Source: Mesorhizobium sp.
GTDB lineage: Bacteria > Pseudomonadota > Alphaproteobacteria > Rhizobiales > Rhizobiaceae
Length of the DNA: 35,288 nucleotides
Direction of reading: 5' to 3'
Assembly: GCA_022833215.1 (NCBI GenBank)
Contig: JAIPUZ010000036.1
Span: 1 to 35,288, forward strand
Shown here: positions 23,364-31,425 of the stretch, piece after piece
How the letters are laid out: the number at the start of each line of letters is the position of its first letter
How positions within the stretch are numbered: the first letter of the stretch is position 1
Position numbers and translations under genes: made by a program
The notes under the pieces: model-generated
Databases searched by the model: none
What the model was told of the DNA's origin: nothing
Seen by the model: the letters and a program-made list of their open reading frames with translations, nothing else

Positions 23364-24632
23364 ATGAGAAAATTCTTCTACGCAGCCTCGGCGCTGGCGC
23401 TGGGAGCCTGCCTGTGGACCGGCCCCGCGCTGGCCGACGAGGACGACGTGACCGCATGGCGGCTTTTCGTCTCCGACCATGCCGAGCCGGTCGTCAATGT
23501 CATCGACGCGCTCGACGGCGACAAGCTCGACACGTTCCGGATCAAGGGCCCGGCTTCGCTCTACCGCACCGACAGCGGCCAGACCGTGTTTGCCGTGCAG
23601 GGCGGGGCCGGCGCGGTCTCGGTGATCTCCACCGGCATCGCCTTCCACGATCATGGCGATCATGGCGATATCGACGTGGACGAGCCTGAACTGCTCGACA
23701 CAACGCTGGAGGGCTCCAAGCCGGCTCATTTCGTCGAACGGCAGGGCAATGTCGCGCAATGGTTCGACGGCGAGGACAAGGCCCGGTTCTTCACCGAGAA
23801 GGCCGCCCTCGAGGGCAAGCCGCAGGTACGCGAGATCAACGTCGTCGCTCCGCATCACGGCGTGGCGGTGCCCTTCGACAAGCATGCTGTGGTCACCATC
23901 CCCAACCCCGAGGATGCCTCGAAGCGCCCGATCGGCGCCCGCCTCGTCGATGTCGACGGCAAGCAGATCGGCGAGGATGTCGCCTGCCCCGGCCTCCACG
24001 GCTCGGCCGGATCGGGCAGCCTCTATGCGCTCGCCTGCGACACCGGCCTGCTTCTGATCTCGCAGGACGGCGACGTGCCCGAAATCCGGCACCTGCCCTA
24101 TTCCGACAAGCTGCCCGAAGGCAGTTCCTCGACGCTGATCGGCGGCAAGGGCCTGCAATATTTCGCCGGCAATTACGGGCCTGACCGCATCGTGCTGGTC
24201 GATCCTTCGGAACAGGACGCCTTCCGCCTGGTGCAGCTTCCGACGCGCCGGGTGCATTTCGCCGTCGATCCGATCCGGTCGAAATTCGTCTACGTCATCA
24301 CCGAGGACGGACAGCTTCATCAGGTGGACGTACTGAAGGGCGAGATCGCGCATTCGCTCAAGCTGACCGATCCCTATTCCATGGACGGTCATTGGAGTGA
24401 CCCGCGCCCGCGCGTCACCGTAGCCGCCGACAAGGTGTTCGTCACCGACCCGCTGAACGGCAAGATCCACATCGTCGATGCCCGGTCCTTCGAAAAGGCC
24501 GGGGAGATCACCGTCGAAGGCAAGCCCTTCAACATCGTGGCCGTGGGCGGCACGGGCAAGGCGCATGAGGGCGAAGGCCACGAACACGCCGAAGGCGACC
24601 ACGCCCATGAGGAAGGCCACAAGCACGACTGA
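23364..24632 (+). CDS. aztD: periplasmic zinc metallochaperone AztD
   Basis: AztD delivers zinc to AztC in the periplasm. The 422-residue protein has a Sec signal peptide with an ALADE-type cleavage region near residue 24, then a beta-propeller-like body with repeated short motifs (VNVIDALDGDKLDTFRI, LVDPSEQDAFRLVQL, IHIVDARSFEKAGEITV). A histidine/aspartate-rich segment, FHDHGDHGDIDVDEPELLD, occurs near residue 95. The extreme C-terminus is a second His/Glu/Asp-rich tail (HEGEGHEHAEGDHAHEEGHKHD). These fit the zinc sites expected of the family. It lies 151 bases after aztC with its own Zur-box-like promoter, and 60 bases before the GTPase gene. Confidence 0.9.
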   Translation: MRKFFYAASALALGACLWTGPALADEDDVTAWRLFVSDHAEPVVNVIDALDGDKLDTFRIKGPASLYRTDSGQTVFAVQGGAGAVSVISTGIAFHDHGDHGDIDVDEPELLDTTLEGSKPAHFVERQGNVAQWFDGEDKARFFTEKAALEGKPQVREINVVAPHHGVAVPFDKHAVVTIPNPEDASKRPIGARLVDVDGKQIGEDVACPGLHGSAGSGSLYALACDTGLLLISQDGDVPEIRHLPYSDKLPEGSSSTLIGGKGLQYFAGNYGPDRIVLVDPSEQDAFRLVQLPTRRVHFAVDPIRSKFVYVITEDGQLHQVDVLKGEIAHSLKLTDPYSMDGHWSDPRPRVTVAADKVFVTDPLNGKIHIVDARSFEKAGEITVEGKPFNIVAVGGTGKAHEGEGHEHAEGDHAHEEGHKHD

Positions 24633-24692
24633 TCGAAGACCCGGCATCCGCCATTCGACGGGTGCCGGCCCAACCATCCTGCGGAAAGAGCC

Positions 24693-25916
24693 ATGCCAGA
24701 CACAGCCACGCAAAACCGCCGCCTGCCGGTGACGGTGCTCTCCGGCTTTCTCGGAGCCGGAAAGACCACGCTTCTCAACCACATTCTCAACAACCGCGAG
24801 GGCCGCCGCGTGGCGGTGATCGTCAACGACATGAGCGAGGTCAATATCGACGCCTCGCTGGTGCGCGACGGCGGCGCGAACCTGTCGCGCACCGAGGAGC
24901 AGCTCGTGGAGATGACCAATGGCTGCATCTGCTGCACCCTGCGCGACGACCTGCTGAAGGAAGTCCGGCGGCTGTCGCAGGAAGGCCGCTTCGACTATCT
25001 GCTGATCGAGGGCACCGGCATCGCCGAGCCGCTGCCCGTCGCCGCGACCTTCGATTTCCGTGACGAAAACGGCGAAAGCCTGTCCGATGTCGCCCGTCTC
25101 GACACCATGGTCACGGTGGTCGATGCCGCCAATCTGTTGCTGAACTACGGCTCGCAGGATTTTTTGCGCGATCGCGGCGAGATCGCCGGCGATGGAGACG
25201 ACCGCGCCATCGTCGATCTTCTGGTCGAGCAGATCGAGTTCGCCGATGTCGTCGTCCTCAACAAGGTATCCGACACCCCGGCGCACAATCTCGAAATGGC
25301 GCGCAGGATCGTGCGGTCGCTGAACCCCGACGCGGAGCTTGTCGAAACCGATTTTGGCAAGGTGCCGCTCGACAAAGTGCTCGACACCGGCCGCTTCGAT
25401 TTCGACAAGGCCGAGACCCATCCGCTGTGGTTCAAGGAGCTCAACGGCTTCGCCGACCATGTGCCGGAAACCGAGGAATACGGCATCCGCTCCTTCGTCT
25501 ATCGCGAGCGCAGGCCGTTCGATCCGATGAAGCTGAAGGCCTTCGTCAACCGCTCATGGCCGGGCGTGGTGCGCGCCAAGGGCTTCTTCTGGCTGGCCAC
25601 GCGCCCGCATTATGTCGGCGAGCTCAGCCAGGCCGGCGCGCTGGTGCGCACCGGAAAGCGCGGTCTGTGGTGGGCTTCTGTGCCTAAACAGCGCTGGCCC
25701 GACCATCCCGAATGGCATGCGGCGATGCGGCCCTATCTCGACGAGGTCTGGGGCGACCGGCGGCAGGAAATCGTGTTCATCGGCTGCGACCCGATGGACG
25801 AGGCGAAGATACGCGCGGAACTGGATGCCTGCCTCGTTCCGGAGCGGGATTTCCTGCCGGGGCGCTGGCACAGCCTGCCCGACCCTTTCCCGAGCTGGGA
25901 GCCGCGAGCGGCCTGA
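24693..25916 (+). CDS. zigA: CobW/COG0523-family GTPase, zinc metallochaperone ZigA-like
   Basis: A 407-residue G3E-family GTPase. It shows the P-loop GFLGAGKTT (residues 18-26), the CxCC metal-binding motif GCICC (Cys79, Cys81, Cys82), the Walker-B-like [11 protein letters not shown], and the NKVSD guanine-specificity motif. The C-terminal CobW domain holds [13 protein letters not shown] and [10 protein letters not shown]. Zinc-starvation members such as ZigA/ZNG1 pass zinc to essential client enzymes in the cytoplasm. Its place at the end of the aztABCD cluster, probably on the aztD transcript, supports a zinc role over cobalamin synthesis. Client proteins cannot be deduced. Confidence 0.9.
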   Translation: MPDTATQNRRLPVTVLSGFLGAGKTTLLNHILNNREGRRVAVIVNDMSEVNIDASLVRDGGANLSRTEEQLVEMTNGCICCTLRDDLLKEVRRLSQEGRFDYLLIEGTGIAEPLPVAATFDFRDENGESLSDVARLDTMVTVVDAANLLLNYGSQDFLRDRGEIAGDGDDRAIVDLLVEQIEFADVVVLNKVSDTPAHNLEMARRIVRSLNPDAELVETDFGKVPLDKVLDTGRFDFDKAETHPLWFKELNGFADHVPETEEYGIRSFVYRERRPFDPMKLKAFVNRSWPGVVRAKGFFWLATRPHYVGELSQAGALVRTGKRGLWWASVPKQRWPDHPEWHAAMRPYLDEVWGDRRQEIVFIGCDPMDEAKIRAELDACLVPERDFLPGRWHSLPDPFPSWEPRAA

Positions 25917-26034
25917 GGCCGCATGGAATTGCAACCGTTCCGCGAGGTGCTTCACGGTTTGTAAACCATGAATACCGAAAATACCTGCGAATGCCGGACC
26001 GAGGGGGCCCGGCCGGTATCGCAGGAACGAGTGC

Positions 26035-26835
26035 ATGTCAAAGCTGCCACGCGACCCGTCGTCGCCAGTTGCCGGGCCAGTCGCCAGGCCAGTTGCCGGG
26101 CCAGTTACAGGCGAAGCCGGTCCGACGACCGCCCTTCCCCGCCGCCTGCTGCTGCAAGGCATGGGCGCGACCGCCCTGATGGCGGCCAGCGGCTGCACCA
26201 CCGGCTCGTCCGGTTTCGACGCCATGAACCTCGATTACACTTCGACCGGCTCGGTCCGCCCGATGCGCCCCTCCATCAGCGTCGACCGGCAGATCACCAG
26301 CCCGGACGTGATGTATGCGGGCCTGACCGATGGCGGTTTTTCCGTGCCGGAAGTGCCCTATCAGAAGATCAAGCCGCAGTTCCGCCGGCAGATCGTGGTC
26401 GATCCGACCGGCGAGGCGCCCGGCACCATCGTCGTCCACACCAAGGATTGCCTGCTTTATCTGGTGCAGCCCGGCGGCGAGGCGATCCGCTACGGCGTCG
26501 GCGTCGGCAAGGCGGGGTTTTCCTGGTCCGGCCGCGCCAACATCCAGTACGGCCGCGAGTGGCCGACCTGGACGCCGCCCCGCGAAATGATCCAGCGCCG
26601 GCCGGAACTGGTGAAATGGCAGAATGGCCAGCCCGGCGGACTCGACAATCCGCTCGGCGCCCGCGCCCTCTACATCTTCCAGAACGGGCAGGACACGCTC
26701 TACCGCATCCACGGTTCGCCCGAATGGTGGAGCATCGGCCAGTCCGTGTCCTCGGGCTGCGTGCGGCTGATCAACCAGGATATCATCGACCTTTACAACC
26801 GCGTCTCCAAGCGCAATCCGATTGTGGTCATCTGA
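26035..26835 (+). CDS. L,D-transpeptidase, YkuD family, probable lipoprotein
   Basis: Cross-links peptidoglycan through 3-3 meso-DAP bridges or anchors envelope proteins to it. The 266-residue protein carries the YkuD catalytic motif HGSPEWWSIGQSVSSGCVR, with His226 and nucleophile Cys242. The N-terminal part has a twin-arginine-like PRRLLLQG followed by a hydrophobic stretch and ASGC, a probable lipobox with the lipid cysteine near residue 54. Before it lies an unusual PVAGPVARPVAGPVTG repeat. The ATG at 26035 has AGGAACGAG just upstream, at the foot of a hairpin. It stands alone, 118 bases after zigA and 86 bases before pfp. Alphaproteobacteria usually carry many paralogues, so the individual role is unclear. 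Confidence 0.9.
   Translation: MSKLPRDPSSPVAGPVARPVAGPVTGEAGPTTALPRRLLLQGMGATALMAASGCTTGSSGFDAMNLDYTSTGSVRPMRPSISVDRQITSPDVMYAGLTDGGFSVPEVPYQKIKPQFRRQIVVDPTGEAPGTIVVHTKDCLLYLVQPGGEAIRYGVGVGKAGFSWSGRANIQYGREWPTWTPPREMIQRRPELVKWQNGQPGGLDNPLGARALYIFQNGQDTLYRIHGSPEWWSIGQSVSSGCVRLINQDIIDLYNRVSKRNPIVVI
26065..26112 (+). repeat. four 12-bp tandem repeats encoding PVAG
   Basis: Units 1 and 3 are identical (CCAGTTGCCGGG); unit 2 differs at two bases and unit 4 at three or four. They encode Pro-Val-Ala/Thr-Gly/Arg four times in the region before the export signal of the L,D-transpeptidase. Whole-codon units keep the frame, so copy number could vary without inactivating the gene. Confidence 0.85.
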
Positions 26836-26921
26836 CCCCGTGGTGAATCGATTTGAATATGCGGCTGCGCGTCGATACAAGACGCGCAATCGTATATGTT
26901 TCGAGCATTCGGGAGGTCGAA

Positions 26922-28085
26922 ATGGCCGGAACTTTCGTTATCGCACAGGGCGGCGGACCGACGGCGGTCATCAACCAGACGCTGGCGGGTGCGGCTCTGG
27001 AAATTCGCAAAAGGCATCCCGGCGCGCGCGTGCTGGGCTCCCTGCATGGTGTGCGCGGCATCCGCGACGACAATTATGTCGACCTCACGGATCTGCCTGA
27101 GGAGCAGTTGCGCCTGATCGCCGGAACACCCGGATCGGCTCTGGGTTCCACCCGCGACAAGCCGGATGCCGCCTATTGCGAGCTGATCCTGTCGGGCCTG
27201 AAGAAGGTCGACGCCGAAGCCTTCATCTATATCGGCGGCAACGACACCGCCGGCACACAGCAGATTCTCAGCGATGCCGCCGGCGGCTCCATCGCCATGG
27301 TGCATGCCCCCAAGACCATCGACAACGATCTGGTGGAGAACGACCACACGCCGGGCTTCATCTCCGCGGCCGAGTTCGTGGCCGGCGCGTTCCTGTCGGT
27401 CGACCTCGATTTCCGCGCCCTCCCCGGCATCTATGTCGGCATCGTCATGGGGCGTCATGCCGGCTTCCTCACCGCCGCTTCGGCCGCATGGCAGCAGGAC
27501 GAAGCGAGCGGACCGCACCTCATCTATGTGCCCGAGCGCGCCTTCGACATTCCACGCTTCATCGATGATGTCCGCGCGACCTATGACCGCCATGGCCGCT
27601 GCGTGGTGGCCGTGTCCGAAGGCGTGTCCACCGCCGATGGCAAGGCGCTGGTGGAAAGCCTCGTGCCGCCGGAGCGGCTGGAGCGCGACCAGCATGGCAA
27701 CGTCAAGCTCTCGGGCAGCGACCTGACCGCCGCTCTGGAGCGGGCGCTGGCCGAGCATCTGCCCGGCAAGCGGGCGCGCGTCGATGCCTTCGGGTTCCTC
27801 CTGCGCGGCTATGTCGGCGCGATCAGCCAGACCGACGCGCGCGAGGCGTTCGAGGCAGGGGCGTTTGCCGTGGAAGTGGCCGGTGAAGGCGGCGGCTCTG
27901 TGGCGCTTCAGCATGACGGCAGCACGGTGCTGAAAAATGTGCCGCTTACCGCCGTCGCCGGCAAGACGCGGCACATGCCGGACGATTTCCTGCACCCACA
28001 GGAAAACCGTCTCAGCGAAGCGGGCCATGCCTATCTGAAACGGCTGGTGCCACCGAAATTCAGGGTCGGCCGGCCCTTCGTCTGA
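26922..28085 (+). CDS. pfp: 6-phosphofructokinase, PPi-dependent type
   Basis: Phosphorylates fructose-6-phosphate to the 1,6-bisphosphate, reversibly if pyrophosphate is the donor. The 387-residue PFK-A-fold protein has the nucleotide/pyrophosphate loop at residues 8-14 (AQGGGPT), GGNDT at 105-109, PKTIDND with the catalytic aspartates at 130-136, and MGRHAGFLTAASA. The second aspartate in GGNDT is the residue that marks PPi-type enzymes (ATP-PFKs have GGDGS), but the first is Asn instead of Asp. The ATG at 26922 has GGGAGG five bases upstream; the frame extends 23 codons further without family similarity. Such an enzyme could complete glycolysis, or work in gluconeogenesis, in bacteria that mainly use Entner-Doudoroff. 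Confidence 0.88.
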   Translation: MAGTFVIAQGGGPTAVINQTLAGAALEIRKRHPGARVLGSLHGVRGIRDDNYVDLTDLPEEQLRLIAGTPGSALGSTRDKPDAAYCELILSGLKKVDAEAFIYIGGNDTAGTQQILSDAAGGSIAMVHAPKTIDNDLVENDHTPGFISAAEFVAGAFLSVDLDFRALPGIYVGIVMGRHAGFLTAASAAWQQDEASGPHLIYVPERAFDIPRFIDDVRATYDRHGRCVVAVSEGVSTADGKALVESLVPPERLERDQHGNVKLSGSDLTAALERALAEHLPGKRARVDAFGFLLRGYVGAISQTDAREAFEAGAFAVEVAGEGGGSVALQHDGSTVLKNVPLTAVAGKTRHMPDDFLHPQENRLSEAGHAYLKRLVPPKFRVGRPFV

Positions 28086-28115
28086 GGCACCGGCAAGAAG
28101 CAGCAGACCGGCCCC

Positions 28116-28826
28116 TCAGGGGCGGCTGTGCCAGTCGTGCGGAATCCCGAAGGTTTGCGCCAGGCCGCTTTCGCCCGCCTTCGTGATCCTGAGCGCACGG
28201 CTGTCCGGCGTGCGCGCGATCCATTTCAGGTCGAGAAGCCGTGCCAGCAGCGCAGCACCCAGCCGGCCGGCCAGATGCGGGCGGCGCTCGCTCCAGTCGA
28301 GGCAGGTGCGGCACAGCGGCCGCTTCGACGGCGAACTGCCGAGATCTATGCCGGTTTCCGCAAGGAAACGCATTCCCGCCGGTGTGATAATGCCCGCGCC
28401 GTCCGCAAGGACGATATGGCCGCATTCCTGCATCGAATCCGCCAGCGCAAGACCGAGCCTTCCGGCGATGTGATCGTAGCAGGTGCGTGCCCGGCGCAAC
28501 GCCTCGTCGCGGGGACCGACCGGATGGTGCCGCTTCGGCCCTTCGGCGGCGAGAACCGACAGGGCCTCGATGACCCGTGCCACCTCCGGCGAAGCCAGCC
28601 GGTAATAACGATGCCGGCCCTGCTTCTGCGGAACCACCAGTTCGGCATCGGCCATCCGGGCAAGGTGCCCGCTGGTGGTCTGGGCCGTCACGCCTGCGTG
28701 GCGCGCCAGTTCGCCGGCGGTCAGGGCCTGCCCGCCCATCAGCGCCGAGAGCATGTTGGCGCGTGCGGGATCGCCGATGAGGGCGGCTACCGCCGCGATG
28801 GTGTTGCCGGATGCAATGTTCGACAT
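28116..28826 (-). CDS. ArsR-family winged-helix transcriptional regulator
   Basis: A 236-residue regulator. Residues 10-95 are an ArsR winged helix (DPARANMLSALMGGQALTAGELARHAGVTAQTTSGHLARMADAELV, then the wing VVPQKQGRHRYYRL). No ELCVCDL-type metal motif is present in the HTH. The rest is an unusually long C-terminal domain with a cysteine-containing segment (LCRTCLDWSERRPHLAGRLGAAL) and another cysteine in ADSMQECGH; it might sense a metal or redox state. ArsR proteins are commonly 100-120 residues, so this is about twice the norm, a type seen in related bacteria. It diverges from the DUF1127 gene across a palindrome. Confidence 0.87.
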   Translation of the reverse strand: MSNIASGNTIAAVAALIGDPARANMLSALMGGQALTAGELARHAGVTAQTTSGHLARMADAELVVPQKQGRHRYYRLASPEVARVIEALSVLAAEGPKRHHPVGPRDEALRRARTCYDHIAGRLGLALADSMQECGHIVLADGAGIITPAGMRFLAETGIDLGSSPSKRPLCRTCLDWSERRPHLAGRLGAALLARLLDLKWIARTPDSRALRITKAGESGLAQTFGIPHDWHSRP

Positions 28827-28870
28827 GGCCGCATTCTACCCGTCCTTGCAGCCGCCGTCAGCCAGCGACA

Positions 28871-28888
28871 TTTCGGCCAATGCCGAAA
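28871..28888. promoter_or_regulatory. palindrome in the arsR / DUF1127 divergent region
   Basis: TTTCGGC-N4-GCCGAAA is a perfect seven-base inverted repeat lying 45 bases upstream of the regulator ATG and about 30 bases upstream of the DUF1127 ATG. Size and location fit an operator for the ArsR-type protein that would control both genes. It could also form a short hairpin in the leader of either transcript. Confidence 0.5.
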
Positions 28889-28920
28889 CATGGGGCGAAC
28901 GACGCGGGATAGGGTATGCC

Positions 28921-29163
28921 ATGTCCTGCACGCCCGATCCCCTCAACGACCATTCCGATTGTGACAGCCGCCGCCTGCATGAGCGGCCCGACGTTTCGCA
29001 CGGCCCGGCCATTCGCCGATTCGTATGGCTGATCTGGCACATCTGGCCGGATCGATACCGCCAGCGCAGCCACCTGCGTGAAATGGAGCCGCATCGGCTC
29101 GACGACATCGGCATCAGCCGTGCCGAGGCCAAGCGTGAAGGCCGCAAGCCTTTCTGGCTTTAG
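28921..29163 (+). CDS. DUF1127 domain small protein
   Basis: An 80-residue basic protein with the DUF1127 domain at its C-terminus: REMEPHRLDDIGISRAEAKREGRKPFWL, preceded by the helix FVWLIWHIWPDRYRQRSH. Small DUF1127 proteins in alphaproteobacteria have been linked to RNA turnover and phosphate or stress responses, and the arginine-rich motif suggests nucleic-acid contact. This one has an extra N-terminal extension of about 35 polar residues. It is divergent from the ArsR-type gene, with a weak purine-rich ribosome site. Domain assignment is firm; its role is not known. Confidence 0.82.
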   Translation: MSCTPDPLNDHSDCDSRRLHERPDVSHGPAIRRFVWLIWHIWPDRYRQRSHLREMEPHRLDDIGISRAEAKREGRKPFWL

Positions 29164-29247
29164 GACGTCACCGCGTTCCCCGGAACACAAAACCGCGTTG
29201 CATGTTCACCGGATGGCACCGGACGGAAGAAGCTCAACCGGGGCCTC

Positions 29248-30696
29248 TCAGCCCGCGGCCTCGTCCCAACCGCTGACCGCCTTCACTTCAAGAAAATCTT
29301 CCAGGCCCCACTTTCCGCCTTCGCGGCCAAGGCCGGACTGCTTGTAGCCGCCGAAAGGGCTGCCATAGGGGCGGCTCGTGCCATTGAGCTGCACCATGCC
29401 GGCCCGCAGCCGGCGCGCCACGCGCTGCGCCTTCGCCTTGTCCTGCGTCTGCACATAGGCTGCCAGCCCGTAGGGCGTGTCGTTGGCAATGGCGACGGCC
29501 TCCTCCTCATTGTCGAATGGGATCATCGCCAGAACCGGCCCGAAGATCTCCTCGCGCGCAATCGCCATGTCGTTGTTCACGTCGGCGAAAATGGTCGGGC
29601 GCACGAAGTAGCCGCGATTGAAGCCTTCCGGCCGGCCAAGGCCGCCAGCGACCAGGCGGGCGCCTTCCCTGATGCCCTTCTCGATCATCGCCTGCACCTT
29701 GGTGAACTGCATCTCCGACGACAGCGGCCCGATATGATCGCCCTCCTCGGCCGGGTTGCCGACCTTGACCGTGGCGGCCACATCCGCCGCAATGCCCACC
29801 GCACGATCATAGACCGGCCGCTCGACCAGCATGCGGGTCGGCGCGTTGCAGGACTGGCCGGTGTTGTTGAAGCAATGCTTCACGCCGCGCGCCACCGCTT
29901 TTTCCAGATCGGCGTCGGCAAAGACGATGTTGGGCGACTTGCCGCCAAGCTCCAGCGCCACGCGCTTGATGGTCTCCGCCGATGCCCTGGCAACGGCGAT
30001 GCCGGCGCGCGTCGATCCGGTAAAAGACATCATGTCGATGTCGGGATGGCGTGACATCGCCTCGCCCACGGTCGGCCCGTCGCCATTGACCATGTTGAAA
30101 ACGCCGGCAGGGAAGCCTGCCTCCTCCATGATCTCGGCAAAGACGATGGACGAGACCGGTGCGATTTCCGAAGGCTTGAGCACCACGGTGCAGCCGGCGG
30201 CGATGGCTGGAACCACCTTCAGCGTTACCTGGTTCATGGGCCAGTTCCACGGGGTGATCAGCCCGCACACGCCGATCGGCTCGTGCACGATCCGCTCCTG
30301 CGTGTTGCGTTCGTCGAGAGGGGCCTCGAACCGATAGTTCCGCAAGGTTTCGATGAACGCCCGGATGTGGCCGGCGCCGCTTGCTGCCTGTGCGTTGAGG
30401 GCCAGCCTGATCGGCGCGCCCATCTCGTCCGAGATGGCCTTGGCCATGTCCTGCATGCGGGCCTCATAGACGTCAGCCAGCCGCTCCAGCGCCGCGACAC
30501 GCTGCTCGCGGCTGGTCACGCTCCAGCTTTCGAAGGCGCGCTTCGCGGCCGAAACTGCCTTGTCGACATCGGCGGAAGAGCCCAGCGAAATGACGGCGAA
30601 TGCCTGCTCATCGGCAGGATTGATGACTTCGAGTTCCCTGGGTTCGACCGGTGCGACCCATTTGCCGTCAATGAAGAAATCCGTCTTGCGCAGCAT
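29248..30696 (-). CDS. NAD(P)-dependent aldehyde dehydrogenase family protein
   Basis: Oxidises an aldehyde to its acid. The 482-residue protein has full ALDH features: LITPWNWPMNQ, LKPSEIAP, FTGSTRAGIAV, the ELGGKSPNIVF motif with the general-base glutamate, NTGQSCNAPTR with the nucleophilic cysteine, and EEIFGPVLAMIPF. The residues do not single out a substrate. I place the start at 30696 because GAGGAG sits seven bases before that ATG but directly touches the ATG at 30702. It is monocistronic, and no pathway genes are next to it. Its upstream region (30697-30782) shows nothing distinctive. Confidence 0.9.
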   Translation of the reverse strand: MLRKTDFFIDGKWVAPVEPRELEVINPADEQAFAVISLGSSADVDKAVSAAKRAFESWSVTSREQRVAALERLADVYEARMQDMAKAISDEMGAPIRLALNAQAASGAGHIRAFIETLRNYRFEAPLDERNTQERIVHEPIGVCGLITPWNWPMNQVTLKVVPAIAAGCTVVLKPSEIAPVSSIVFAEIMEEAGFPAGVFNMVNGDGPTVGEAMSRHPDIDMMSFTGSTRAGIAVARASAETIKRVALELGGKSPNIVFADADLEKAVARGVKHCFNNTGQSCNAPTRMLVERPVYDRAVGIAADVAATVKVGNPAEEGDHIGPLSSEMQFTKVQAMIEKGIREGARLVAGGLGRPEGFNRGYFVRPTIFADVNNDMAIAREEIFGPVLAMIPFDNEEEAVAIANDTPYGLAAYVQTQDKAKAQRVARRLRAGMVQLNGTSRPYGSPFGGYKQSGLGREGGKWGLEDFLEVKAVSGWDEAAG

Positions 30697-30782
30697 GTCC
30701 ATCTCCTCTCATTGCCTGCCCGGCAATAGCTGACATCCGTTCTAGTCGCGGAACGGGGCAAGGCTCAAGGCACCAGCCCGTT

Positions 30783-31313
30783 TTATGGTGAGGCCAGCCG
30801 CTCGCGTGCGTTGCGAGACGGGGCGGGCAGGATGACCGCCGGCAATGTCCTTACCGCCAGCCCGCGCCCCAACGCACCCGCATTGCCGGCATGGCCGGAC
30901 AGCGCCAGCGCCCGCCCGCGAGGCAAAAGCAGACCCTGCGTCAACGGGCCGGGCCTGCGAAATACCCTTGCAAGAAATGGCGTTCGTTGCGAGCGGTCCC
31001 TCGAAAACCGCGCCGCCATCGCCGAGCGCGCGGCATGGATGGCGACTGCCTCCGTCCAGCCATCAAGCAGGCGGGCACCGGGCTCGAGCAACAACAGCCA
31101 GTCACCCTTTGCAGCAAGCACCGCCTCGCCGATACCCCCAGAGATCCACACGCAGCCCGCATGATCCGCGACCGCCTTTGTCCCGTCCACGGAGCCGCTG
31201 TCGCAAACGACGACATCCCGCACCAGCCCTTCGACCGCGCCCGACACCAGCGTGGCCAGCGTACGGGCAAGGCCCTCCTCGTCGTTCCCGGTCTCGATGA
31301 TGACGCTGAGCAT
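30783..31313 (-). CDS. short glycosyltransferase family 2-like protein
   Basis: A 176-residue protein with the start of a GT-A fold: MLSVIIETGNDEEGLARTLATL, then VVVCDSGSVDGTKAVAD and GDWLLLLEPGARLLDGW. In active GT2 enzymes the corresponding positions carry acidic DxD-type residues; here the segment reads EPGA and the acceptor-binding half is missing. It may be a degenerate or regulatory relative, or a minimal transferase. The start at 31313 is chosen because the similarity begins there; a 38-codon upstream extension crosses the divergent promoter of the radical SAM gene. No strong ribosome site is visible before it. Confidence 0.65.
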   Translation of the reverse strand: MLSVIIETGNDEEGLARTLATLVSGAVEGLVRDVVVCDSGSVDGTKAVADHAGCVWISGGIGEAVLAAKGDWLLLLEPGARLLDGWTEAVAIHAARSAMAARFSRDRSQRTPFLARVFRRPGPLTQGLLLPRGRALALSGHAGNAGALGRGLAVRTLPAVILPAPSRNARERLASP

Positions 31314-31425
31314 GAGCGCCTGATAGCTCAAAGGAACGGCACGCGCCAGTTGCAAGCCACTCCATTCCTCGCCCGGACCGAACAAAGTTCTTGATTTGTT
31401 CTTATTTCCGGATAGGAATAATTTC

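Noticed and set aside
28111-28123. GCCCCT-C-AGGGGC between pfp and the ArsR-type gene
   Set aside because: A one-base centre cannot form a hairpin loop and it overlaps the regulator stop codon; no U-run follows.
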